This document shows positions 1-6,535 of a stretch of DNA of 6,706 nucleotides, piece by piece. The stretch spans positions 45,760 through 52,465 of the forward strand of contig DFYS01000170.1 in NCBI GenBank assembly GCA_002383405.1, written 5' to 3'. How positions within the stretch are numbered: position 1 is the stretch's first letter; each line of letters opens with the position of its first letter. Below the pieces are notes generated by a model. That model was not told where the DNA came from and ran no database searches. It saw only the letters and a list, made by a program, of their open reading frames with translations. The stretch comes from Moorella sp. UBA4076. GTDB lineage: Bacteria; Bacillota; DSM-521; Neomoorellales; Neomoorellaceae. The position numbers and the translations under genes were made by a program.

Positions 1-1
1 A

Positions 2-46
2 GATACATTAACACAGGCAGAACGCTATTTTCAATGCAGGTGCTAA
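2..46 (+). CDS. Possible last 14 codons of an upstream gene (very uncertain)
   Basis: One of two frames open from the left edge reads DTLTQAERYFQCRC and then TAA at 44-46. It loosely resembles the tail motif EAxRCFQCGxC seen before Fe-S clusters in GltD- and HdrA-like proteins, but ends directly after the second cysteine. It does not look like the C-terminus of AcsE, the methyltransferase I would expect upstream in Moorella. At 14 codons, chance is a fair explanation, and frame 1 is open nearly as long (stop at 52-54). Confidence 0.15.
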   Translation, partial: DTLTQAERYFQCRC

Positions 47-130
47 ACCTGTAAGGGATTGTTTGCGCGGGGGTTAAAGCGCTGGAAATCATGCCAGCTC
101 TTACCTCCCACTTTCCACATCTCATCGCAA

Positions 131-136
131 AGGAGG
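131..136 (+). promoter_or_regulatory. Strong Shine-Dalgarno site setting the TTG start of hdrC
   Basis: AGGAGG at 131-136 lies 7 bases before the TTG at 144. It is the best ribosome binding site in the window and decides the hdrC start. The first in-frame ATG codons downstream (codons 43 and 46) lie after the first [4Fe-4S] motif and would remove it, so the TTG is needed to keep an intact protein. Confidence 0.85.
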
Positions 137-143
137 AAGGGTA

Positions 144-698
144 TTGGCCGCGCAGCAGGTTGTACCCTCGCCGCACCTTGTCACTCCGGTAACCAAATTA
201 TCCGGGCAGCCTGTAAATCGCTGTTACCAGTGCCACAAGTGTACGGCCGGTTGTCCCGTAACGGCGGCTATGGACCTGATGCCCCATCAAGTGGTCCGTT
301 ATGTCCAGCTGGGGCTGGAGGAAGACCTCTTAAAAAGCAAAACCATCTGGCAGTGTGCCGCCTGCCGCACCTGTATCTCCCGCTGTCCCAACGGCATCGA
401 TATTGCCGCCATCAATGATGCCTTAAAACAGCGCGCTCTGGCCCGTGGTATCCAGCCGGCCCTGCCGGAAGTCGCCGCCTTCCACCAGGTCTTCCTGGCC
501 TCCGCCAAAAGCAAGGGGCGGGTTCACGAACTGGGCATGATGATTGCCTTTAAGCTGAAGACCAGCACCTATCTTCAGGACGTCCCCCTGGGCTTAAAAA
601 TGTTCCGGCGCCGCAAGCTGCGGCTCTTGCCGGAAGGGATAAAGAACCGGCAGCGTTTCCGGGCCTTACTGCAGGGTGAAAAGGGGGGACAACAATGA
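144..698 (+). CDS. hdrC: HdrC-like iron-sulfur subunit (heterodisulfide reductase subunit C family)
   Basis: A 184-aa cytoplasmic electron-transfer protein that, by family, carries two [4Fe-4S] clusters linking HdrA to HdrB. The motifs are plain: C27-x2-C30-x2-C33-x3-C37-P and C71-x2-C74-x2-C77-x3-C81-P, each typical of HdrC, with helical sequence between and after them. Length is close to that of soluble HdrC proteins. There are no membrane spans, so it is not the cytochrome-b-linked HdrDE type. The C-terminal 40 residues are basic (a FRRRKLR run). Translation starts at TTG 144, fixed by AGGAGG at 131-136. The stop overlaps the hdrB start (ATGA at 695-698), so the two are probably translationally coupled. 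In this setting it should not act on CoM-CoB heterodisulfide, which acetogens lack; it more likely passes electrons inside a Hdr-Mvh-MetVF complex. The name is certain at family level, the exact role is inferred. Confidence 0.93.
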   Translation: MAAQQVVPSPHLVTPVTKLSGQPVNRCYQCHKCTAGCPVTAAMDLMPHQVVRYVQLGLEEDLLKSKTIWQCAACRTCISRCPNGIDIAAINDALKQRALARGIQPALPEVAAFHQVFLASAKSKGRVHELGMMIAFKLKTSTYLQDVPLGLKMFRRRKLRLLPEGIKNRQRFRALLQGEKGGQQ

Positions 699-1567
699 GG
701 TTGAGCTATTATCCCGGCTGCTCTCTCCATTCAACAGCGGCCGAATTCTCAGCTTCGACTGAGGCCTTGTTTCAGGCTCTGGGAGTGGAACTGCGCGAAC
801 TCGATGATTGGTGCTGCTGTGGTGCCACCTCGGGCCACTCCCTGAATGGTTACCTGAGCCATGCCCTGCCCCTGTATAACCTGGTCCTGGCCGAAGCCGC
901 CGGAGACGACCTGCTGGTTCCCTGCGCTGCCTGTTACAACTCCCTGAGGGCTGCCCATTCCTTTATGACTGCCGGCGGCGAAGAGGCAGCAGATCTTAAT
1001 CATCAAGTAGCTGCCGCCCTGGGCCGGGCCTATCAGGGCCAGGTGCGGGTGCGCCACGTCATTGACGTCCTGGCTGACCCCGGCGTGGAGCAACTCCTCA
1101 AAGAACACCGGCGAAAAGACCTGGCCGGGTTCGCGCTTGCTTCCTACTACGGCTGCCTCCTGACCAGGCCGCCGAAAGTAGCCAGTTTTGAAGCCAACCC
1201 GGAGCAGCCGCAGTTAATGGACCGGCTGTTAACCCTGGTTGGCGGCCGGCCGGTAGCCTGGAGCCACAAAAATGAGTGTTGCGGCGCCAGCCTGGCTATA
1301 CCCCAGCCCCGATTGGTCGAAGAGCTGGTCGGCAAGATCGTGACTGCCGCCCGCCGGGCCGGAGCGCAGGCCATTGTTACTGCCTGCCCCTTATGCCAGA
1401 CCAACCTGGACAGCCGCCAGCCGGCTGGCAGCGAAGCCTTACCCATCTTCTTCATCACCGAAATTCTGGGCCTGGCTGTAGGGTTAGACGCTACGCCCTG
1501 GCTGAAAAAGCACCTGGTCGACCCGCGGCCCCTTTTACAGCAGCAGGGCCTGCAGGCAGTCTCTTAG
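695..1567 (+). CDS. hdrB: HdrB-like CCG-domain subunit (heterodisulfide reductase subunit B family)
   Basis: A 290-aa protein with two CCG domains, the catalytic subunit fold of heterodisulfide reductase. The first domain shows C9, C41-C42-G and C77-x2-C80; the second shows C154, C195-C196-G and C231-x2-C234. This is the five-cysteine pattern that in methanogen HdrB holds two noncubane [4Fe-4S] clusters, and nothing is missing. The ATG at 695 overlaps the hdrC stop by 4 bases, with a G-rich ribosome binding site at 682-688. The TAG at 1565-1567 is followed by 20 bases before hdrA. Because acetogens have no CoM-S-S-CoB, the true acceptor is unknown: it may be another disulfide, or the subunit may be a conduit to MetV/MetF. 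Intact cluster ligands argue that the redox centres are functional and not vestigial. Confidence 0.95.
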   Translation: MRLSYYPGCSLHSTAAEFSASTEALFQALGVELRELDDWCCCGATSGHSLNGYLSHALPLYNLVLAEAAGDDLLVPCAACYNSLRAAHSFMTAGGEEAADLNHQVAAALGRAYQGQVRVRHVIDVLADPGVEQLLKEHRRKDLAGFALASYYGCLLTRPPKVASFEANPEQPQLMDRLLTLVGGRPVAWSHKNECCGASLAIPQPRLVEELVGKIVTAARRAGAQAIVTACPLCQTNLDSRQPAGSEALPIFFITEILGLAVGLDATPWLKKHLVDPRPLLQQQGLQAVS

Positions 1568-1587
1568 CGGAAAGGTTGTGCGAAGCC

Positions 1588-4500
1588 ATGACTACAAATA
1601 AGGAAACTGCTCCGGCCGTCGGTGCCGTCCTGGTTCTGGGAGGCGGCATTGCCGGTATGCAAGCGGCCCTGGACCTGGCCAATGCCGGTTACCTGGTGCA
1701 CATGGTCACGGAGAGCTCTTCCATCGGCGGCCATATGGCCCAGCTGGATAAAACCTTTCCCACCAATGAGTGTGCCATGTGCATGCTGGGGCCGCGGATG
1801 ACGGACACCTCCAACCACCCCAATATCCGCCTGCATACCTGCGCCACCCTGGAAAAGGTAGCAGGGGAGAAGGGCAACTTTACCGTCCAGATCCGGGAAA
1901 AACCCCGCTATGTTAATATTGAGGAATGTACCGCCTGCGGCGACTGCGAGCAGGCCTGCCCCGTCAGCGTTCCCGACGAGTATAACCAGGAAATGGGCAA
2001 CCGCAAGGCTATCCACAAGATGTTTCCTCAGGCGGTACCCAATAAGTATCTGATTACCAAGCGGGGCACGCCGCCCTGCCGCAACGCCTGCCCGGCCGGT
2101 ACCAATGCCCAGGGCTATATCGCCCTCATCTCCCAGGGCAAATTTGCTGAGGCCCTGGAGGTCGTGCACCGGCGCCTGCCCTTTGCCGGCATCTGCGGCC
2201 GCATCTGCCATCACCCCTGCGAAACGGAGTGCAACCGGGGGCAGTTTGATGACCCCATTGCCATAGCCACCCTGAAGCGAGCCGCCTTTGATTACGGCTG
2301 GGAGGCTGACATTGCCCGGGAGCAGGAGCAAAAGCCGGATATCCCGCGCCGGGACGAAAAAGTGGCCATTATCGGCGCCGGCCCGGGAGGCCTGACGGCT
2401 GCCCAGGACCTGGCGCTGGCCGGCTATCAAGTGACTGTCTACGACTCTTTAAGCCGGCCCGGCGGTATGCTCCGGGGCGGTATTCCCCGTTACCGCCTGC
2501 CGGAAGAGGTAGTCGACAAGGAAACGGAACGCATCCTCAACCTGGGAGTCAAGTTTGTTCCCAATACAACCATTGGTAAGGATCTAACCCTGGCGGAACT
2601 CCAAAAGGAATATAAGGCTATTATTATCGCTATCGGTTTGCAGCAGAGCCGGATGCTCCAGCTAGAGGGTTCCGATCTCCAGGGGATCTTGCCGGGAGTC
2701 AGCTTCCTGCGGGAGGCAGCCCTGGGTGACAACCCCGGGGTGGGGGAACGGGTCGTAGTCATCGGCGGTGGCAACGTAGCCATTGACGTCGCCCGTACCG
2801 CCCGGCGCCTGGGGGCCAGGGAAGTCCACCTGGCTTGCCTGGAATCCCGTCAGGAGATGCCGGCCCACCCCTGGGAAATTGAAGAAGCTATGGACGAGGG
2901 CGTTATTTTCCATCCCTCCTGGGGTCCCAAGCGTTTTCTGGGGAGCAATGGCCGGATCGACAGCGTAGAATTAATGCAGTGTGCCCGGGTGTTTGATGAA
3001 AACCACCGCTTTAATCCCCAGTATAACCAGGAAGTAACCAGCACCCTGGCAGCTGACACGGTGATCATGGCCATTGGCCAGGCTGCTGATCTCTCTTTGC
3101 TGGGCGCCCAAAGCCCGGTGGAAACCAATCATGGCTTAATCACGGCCGACCCCCTCACCCTGAGCACCAGCGCCCCGGGAATCTTCGCCTGCGGCGATAT
3201 TGTTCGCGGCCCGGCGTCGGTGGTGGAGGCCGTCGGCGGCGGCCACGAAGCGGCGGAATCGGTCATTCGTTACCTGGAGGGCCATGACCTGGCCGCCGGA
3301 CGCTCCCTGGAGAAGGAACCCCATCTGGACCCACCGGCCAATGTCGTACCTTTACCCGGCCGGCGCCAGGCCCAGGGCATGGCCCCGGCAGCCGAACGCG
3401 TCCAGGATTTCCGCGAGGTCTATCAGGGCTTCACCCCCGAGGAGGCTATAACCGAAGCCAAACGCTGCTTGAACTGCGGCATCTGTTGCGAATGCCTCCA
3501 GTGTGAGGCCGTCTGTAAGAAAAAAGCCGTCGAGCACTGGCAGCAGGAAAAAGTCACAGAACTAAATGTCGGCGCCGTCCTGCTGGCTCCCGGTTTTGAA
3601 CTCTTCGACGCCCACCTGACAGGTGAGTACGGTTATGGCTATTATCCCAACGTCGTCACCAGCCTGGAGTTTGAGCGCTTTTTAAGCTCCACCGGCCCTA
3701 CCGAGAGCCACGTGCTCCGGCCCTCTGATCAGCGACCCCCGAAAAGGGTTGCCTTTATCCAATGCGTCGGCTCCCGCGACTGCGAGCGGGAGGGCAGCCC
3801 CTATTGTTCAGCCATCTGTTGCATGTATTCTACGAAAGAGGCCATTATCGCCCGCGAACACGACACCAACATCGAACCGACGATTTTCTATCTGGACCTC
3901 CGCGCCTACGGGAAAAACTTCGACCGTTATGTCGATGCCGCTAAAGCCGGGGGCGTCCGCTACGTCCGGGCGATGATCTCGCGGGTGGAGGAAGACCCGG
4001 TAACCCACAACCTCACCATCCAGTACTACGCTGATGGCCAGGTGCAGCGGGAAGAATTCGACCTGGTCGTCCTGGCTGTTGGTGTCAAACCTCCGGCCAG
4101 CGCCAGCCAAATTGCCGCTGCCACCGGCATCGAACTCAACGAATATGGCTTTGCCCGCACGCAACCCTTCGCCCCCGCAGCCACCAGCCGGGATGGTATC
4201 TATGTGGCCGGGGTCTTCCAGGGGCCGCGGGATATCCCGGAGACGGTGGTCAATGCCAGCGCCGCTGCATCTTTAGCCGGCGCGGCCATGGCTACAGGCC
4301 GCAATACCCTGGTTACCCCCAAAGAGTATCCTCCCGAACGGGATGTCAGCCGGGAAGAACCGCGGGTGGGGGTCTTTATCTGCCACTGCGGCATTAACAT
4401 CGCCGGCGTGGTCGATGTCAAGGCCGTGGTTGAGGCGGCCGCCCAACTTCCAGGTGTGGTCCACGCTGAAGATAACCTCTACACCTGCTCCCAGGATACC

Positions 4501-6051
4501 CTGAAGAAGATCAAAGACGCTATTCAGGAGTACCGGTTAAACCGGGTCGTGGTAGCCTCCTGTACCATCCGTACCCACCAGCCCCTCTTCCGGGAGGCTC
4601 TCCGGGAGGCAGGGTTAAACCAGTTCTATTTCGAAATGGCCAACATCCGCGACCAGTGTTCCTGGGTGCATCGCCAGGAACCGGCCAATGCCACCCGGAA
4701 GGCCATCGACCTGGTTCAAGGAGCGGTGGCCAAGGTCAAACACCATGAAGCCCTGCATATGCAGCCGGTAGCGGTGATCCAGAAGGCCTTGATTATCGGC
4801 GGCGGGGTGGCCGGCCTGACGGCGGCTCTCAATGTCGCCGAGCAAGGTTTTGATGCTTATATCGTGGAACGGGAAACCGAACTCGGCGGCCAGGTACGTA
4901 ACCTGCGCGCCACCCTGGAAGGTGAAGACCTGCAGGCCCTGTTGCGGGATCTAATCGCACAAGTCCGGGCCAACCCGCGCATCCAGGTTTTTACCAGCGC
5001 CAGGATCGAAGACTTCGGCGGTCACCAGGGTCACTTTACGACGACCATCTCTATCGGTGAACCGGGACGCGAGCACGTCCGTCGCACCCAGACCCTGGAG
5101 CACGGTGTTGCCATCGTCGCCACCGGCAGCCAGGAGATCGCGACTAATGCCTACCTCCTGGGCGAGGATGAACGGGTCACAACCAATACCCGACTGGAGC
5201 AGGCCCTGGCCGCCGGCCAGTGGGACGCCGAAAAAAATAAGCAGGTCGTCTTTATCCAGTGCGTCGGCTCCCGCGATGCCGAACATCCCTACTGCAGCCG
5301 CACTTGCTGCGCCCAGACCATTAAAAACGCCCTGGCCATCAAGGCCCGTAACCCGGAGGCACAAATATACGTCCTCTACCGGGACATCCGCACCTATGCC
5401 TTTATGGAGGATTACTACCGCCGCGCCCGCGAGGAGGGGGTACTCTTTATCCCCTACGATCCCGAAGACCCACCCCGGGTGCAGCAGCGGGAGACCGGCC
5501 TCCTGGAGGTCCAGGTTAAAGACCCGGATGCCAGCCGGGAGCTGGCCCTCTGGCCCGATCAACTGGTTCTGGCCACCGGTGCTGTAGCTCCGGAGGGAGT
5601 AGAGAAGCTGGCCACCCTGCTGAAGCTGCCCCTCAATGAGGATAAGTTCTACGTAGAAACCCACGCCAAACTGGCGCCCATCGACTTTCCGACTGCTGGC
5701 ATCTTCCTCTGCGGCGCCGGCCATGCCCCCAAACTGGCGGTGGAGGCCATCGCCCAGGCCGAAGGGGCGGTGGCGCGGGCCAGCACCATCCTGGCGCAGG
5801 AAAACCTCATGGTCGGCGGGGTGGTGGCCGTTGTTGATGAAAATAAATGCGCCGCCTGCCTGACGTGTGTCCGGGTCTGTCCCTTCAATGTCCCGCGCAT
5901 CAACGCGCGCAACGTCGCCGAAATCAATGCCGTCCAGTGTATGGGCTGCGGCACCTGCGCCGGTGAATGCCCGGCCAAGGCCATCCAGCTGCAGTTCTAC
6001 AAGGACGATCAGCTGCTGGCCAAAGTCGCCGGCTTCTTCGGGGAGGTGTAG
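1588..6051 (+). CDS. hdrA: Composite HdrA: two HdrA units with an inserted GltD/NfnB-like NAD(P)H-FAD module
   Basis: A 1487-aa flavin and Fe-S protein, about twice the length of a methanogen HdrA. Domains in order: FAD site GGGIAG (18-23) with the HdrA signature GGHMAQLDKTFPTN (47-60) and C62/C65; first ferredoxin cluster C114/C117/C120/C124; GltD/NfnB-like insert (about 160-610); resumed ferredoxin C633/C636/C639/C643; rest of the first HdrA flavin domain with FIQCVGSRD (723-731) and YCSAICC (739-745); HdrA N-terminal-type domain (about 925-1050) with CHCG at 932-935, C967, C992, C1024; second FAD site GGGVAG (1071-1076) with a second FIQCVGSRD (1222-1230); C-terminal 2x[4Fe-4S] ferredoxin (1421-1461). 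I chose the ATG at 1588 because it directly precedes the first Rossmann strand; its ribosome site is weak (AAAGG at 1571-1575, 12 bases away), so coupling to hdrB is likely. The frame is open 104 codons further upstream, but only as a shadow of hdrB. Likely role: NADH-oxidising hub feeding HdrBC, MvhD and MetVF, possibly with flavin-based bifurcation. Family and architecture are seen; the electron path is inferred. Confidence 0.95.
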   Translation: MTTNKETAPAVGAVLVLGGGIAGMQAALDLANAGYLVHMVTESSSIGGHMAQLDKTFPTNECAMCMLGPRMTDTSNHPNIRLHTCATLEKVAGEKGNFTVQIREKPRYVNIEECTACGDCEQACPVSVPDEYNQEMGNRKAIHKMFPQAVPNKYLITKRGTPPCRNACPAGTNAQGYIALISQGKFAEALEVVHRRLPFAGICGRICHHPCETECNRGQFDDPIAIATLKRAAFDYGWEADIAREQEQKPDIPRRDEKVAIIGAGPGGLTAAQDLALAGYQVTVYDSLSRPGGMLRGGIPRYRLPEEVVDKETERILNLGVKFVPNTTIGKDLTLAELQKEYKAIIIAIGLQQSRMLQLEGSDLQGILPGVSFLREAALGDNPGVGERVVVIGGGNVAIDVARTARRLGAREVHLACLESRQEMPAHPWEIEEAMDEGVIFHPSWGPKRFLGSNGRIDSVELMQCARVFDENHRFNPQYNQEVTSTLAADTVIMAIGQAADLSLLGAQSPVETNHGLITADPLTLSTSAPGIFACGDIVRGPASVVEAVGGGHEAAESVIRYLEGHDLAAGRSLEKEPHLDPPANVVPLPGRRQAQGMAPAAERVQDFREVYQGFTPEEAITEAKRCLNCGICCECLQCEAVCKKKAVEHWQQEKVTELNVGAVLLAPGFELFDAHLTGEYGYGYYPNVVTSLEFERFLSSTGPTESHVLRPSDQRPPKRVAFIQCVGSRDCEREGSPYCSAICCMYSTKEAIIAREHDTNIEPTIFYLDLRAYGKNFDRYVDAAKAGGVRYVRAMISRVEEDPVTHNLTIQYYADGQVQREEFDLVVLAVGVKPPASASQIAAATGIELNEYGFARTQPFAPAATSRDGIYVAGVFQGPRDIPETVVNASAAASLAGAAMATGRNTLVTPKEYPPERDVSREEPRVGVFICHCGINIAGVVDVKAVVEAAAQLPGVVHAEDNLYTCSQDTLKKIKDAIQEYRLNRVVVASCTIRTHQPLFREALREAGLNQFYFEMANIRDQCSWVHRQEPANATRKAIDLVQGAVAKVKHHEALHMQPVAVIQKALIIGGGVAGLTAALNVAEQGFDAYIVERETELGGQVRNLRATLEGEDLQALLRDLIAQVRANPRIQVFTSARIEDFGGHQGHFTTTISIGEPGREHVRRTQTLEHGVAIVATGSQEIATNAYLLGEDERVTTNTRLEQALAAGQWDAEKNKQVVFIQCVGSRDAEHPYCSRTCCAQTIKNALAIKARNPEAQIYVLYRDIRTYAFMEDYYRRAREEGVLFIPYDPEDPPRVQQRETGLLEVQVKDPDASRELALWPDQLVLATGAVAPEGVEKLATLLKLPLNEDKFYVETHAKLAPIDFPTAGIFLCGAGHAPKLAVEAIAQAEGAVARASTILAQENLMVGGVVAVVDENKCAACLTCVRVCPFNVPRINARNVAEINAVQCMGCGTCAGECPAKAIQLQFYKDDQLLAKVAGFFGEV
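2065..3420 (+). other. GltD/NfnB-like NAD(P)H:FAD oxidoreductase module inserted in HdrA
   Basis: This is a domain of hdrA, residues about 160-611, not a separate gene. It starts with the Fe-S segment of glutamate-synthase small-subunit-like proteins: C164-x3-C168-P, then C203-GR-x-C207, C211-E and C215. An FAD Rossmann motif follows, GAGPGG (263-268), then RPGGMLRGGIPRYRLP. The NAD(P)H Rossmann motif is GGGNVAID (393-400), and the closing FAD contact is CGD (535-537). The usual NADP-type YRR after the second strand of the NAD(P)H domain is replaced here by C417-L-E419-S-R421, so NAD is the more likely cofactor (inference). The module is complete from end to end and in frame on both sides. 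It would give the complex its pyridine nucleotide site, which ordinary HdrA lacks. Confidence 0.85.
4360..6048 (+). other. Second HdrA unit with C-terminal 2x[4Fe-4S] ferredoxin
   Basis: This is a domain block of hdrA, residues about 925-1487. It opens with the domain that normally sits at the very N-terminus of HdrA: GVFICHCGINIAGVVD, then YTCS (C967), CTIRTH (C992) and MANIRDQCSWVH (C1024), the cysteines that carry the unusual N-terminal cluster in HdrA. A thioredoxin-reductase-like FAD domain follows with GGGVAG (1071-1076), an LGGQ turn and FIQCVGSRD. It goes from LGGQ straight on without the FPTN segment or the inserted ferredoxin of unit 1. The end is a two-cluster ferredoxin: C1421/C1424/C1427/C1431 and C1451/C1454/C1457/C1461. 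This tail is the natural exit point towards MvhD or free ferredoxin. Confidence 0.85.
6041..6048 (+). promoter_or_regulatory. Ribosome binding site of mvhD inside the end of hdrA
   Basis: GGGAGGTG at 6041-6048 lies 5 bases before the ATG at 6054 and forms the last codons of hdrA. It fixes the mvhD start at 6054, although the frame is open further upstream inside hdrA. Confidence 0.8.
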
Positions 6052-6053
6052 AT

Positions 6054-6515
6054 ATGGTTGCTTTCGAACCCAAAATTGTCGCCTTCTGTTGCTACTACTG
6101 CGCCTACTCGGCTGCCGACCTGGCCGGCTCCCTGCGACTGCAGTACCCGGCCAATATTCGGGTGATTGAAATGCCCTGCTCCGGCAAAACCGACATCCGG
6201 GTTTTGCTCCAGGCCTTTGAAGAGGGCGCCGATGGGGTCTGCGTCCTGGGCTGCATGGAAGGCGATTGTCACTTCCTGAAGGGCAATTTCCGCGCCAAAC
6301 ACCGGGTGGAGCAGGCGAAGAAGATCCTGGATGACACCGGTATCGGCGGCGAGCGCCTGGAGATGTACAATCTCTCGGCCGCTATGGGACCGCGCTTTGC
6401 TGAGATCGCGCGGGAGTTTACCGACCGCATCCGCCAGCTGGGCCCCAGCCCGCTTAAACCGCCAGCTGCAGTTACCCCCGAGAAAACCTCCCCTGGTCAA
6501 GGGGCTAACCTTTAA
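6054..6515 (+). CDS. mvhD: MvhD-like [2Fe-2S] electron-transfer subunit (hydrogenase iron-sulfur delta subunit family)
   Basis: A 153-aa soluble protein of the MvhD/VhuD family, which in methanogens carries electrons from the hydrogenase or formate dehydrogenase to HdrA through one [2Fe-2S] cluster. Family marks are CCYYCAYSAADLAG (C12, C13, C16), MPCSGK (C42) and GCMEGDCHF (C67, C72), followed by the GN-x5-RV stretch. The usual GCHxGDCH has Met68 in place of the first His. The start at 6054 follows a strong GGGAGGTG and leaves only 2 bases after the hdrA stop, so expression is tied to hdrA. About 25 residues at the end are low in complexity and rich in Pro, Lys and Thr, probably a flexible tail. 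No MvhA, MvhG or formate dehydrogenase gene is seen beside it, so its partner here is probably MetV/MetF or HdrA itself. Family assignment is firm; the direction of electron flow is inferred. Confidence 0.93.
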   Translation: MVAFEPKIVAFCCYYCAYSAADLAGSLRLQYPANIRVIEMPCSGKTDIRVLLQAFEEGADGVCVLGCMEGDCHFLKGNFRAKHRVEQAKKILDDTGIGGERLEMYNLSAAMGPRFAEIAREFTDRIRQLGPSPLKPPAAVTPEKTSPGQGANL

Positions 6516-6523
6516 ATGGAAGC

Positions 6524-6530
6524 AGGTGAG
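6524..6530 (+). promoter_or_regulatory. Ribosome binding site of metV
   Basis: AGGTGAG at 6524-6530 lies 5 bases before the ATG at 6536. It supports that ATG over an in-frame GTG at 6530-6532, which overlaps the binding site itself. Confidence 0.7.
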
Positions 6531-6535
6531 TGTTA

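Larger units (their letters stand above)
1..143 (+). other. Leader upstream of hdrC, no confident gene
   Basis: This stretch holds no gene I can name. One frame is open from the left edge to a TAA at 44-46 and could be the last 14 codons of an upstream gene. A short inverted repeat (stem arms 35-41 and 47-53, loop of 5) covers that stop, but no T-run follows, so it does not look like an intrinsic terminator. I found no -35/-10 pair with acceptable spacing: TTAACA at 8-13 and TATTTT at 26-31 are only 12 bases apart. The promoter may lie further upstream, with this cluster read through from a preceding gene; in Moorella that neighbourhood carries Wood-Ljungdahl (acs) genes, which is known context and not visible here. 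Confidence 0.5.

Noticed and set aside
8..31. Promoter-like pair TTAACA and TATTTT
   Set aside because: Spacing is 12 bases, far below the usual 16-18, and the -10 box matches only 4 of 6 positions.
59..418. Open frame on the + strand overlapping the start of hdrC
   Set aside because: It overlaps hdrC in another frame, has no ribosome site of its own, and its product is low-complexity and without motifs.
1276..1587. In-frame 104-codon extension of hdrA into hdrB
   Set aside because: The frame is open but lies wholly inside well-supported hdrB. The residues show no domain and the first FAD strand starts right after the ATG at 1588.
1561..1587. Frameshift or readthrough making a HdrB-HdrA fusion
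   Set aside because: The hdrB stop at 1565-1567 is clean, the HdrB domains are complete before it, and a separate ATG for hdrA follows after 20 bases.
1564..2430. Long minus-strand open frame (288 codons) opposite hdrA
   Set aside because: It mirrors the GC-rich codon pattern of hdrA, which has clear domains; the antisense product shows no recognisable motif.
4951..5724. Long minus-strand open frame (257 codons) opposite the second HdrA unit
   Set aside because: Same reason: a shadow of a strongly supported gene, with no motif of its own.
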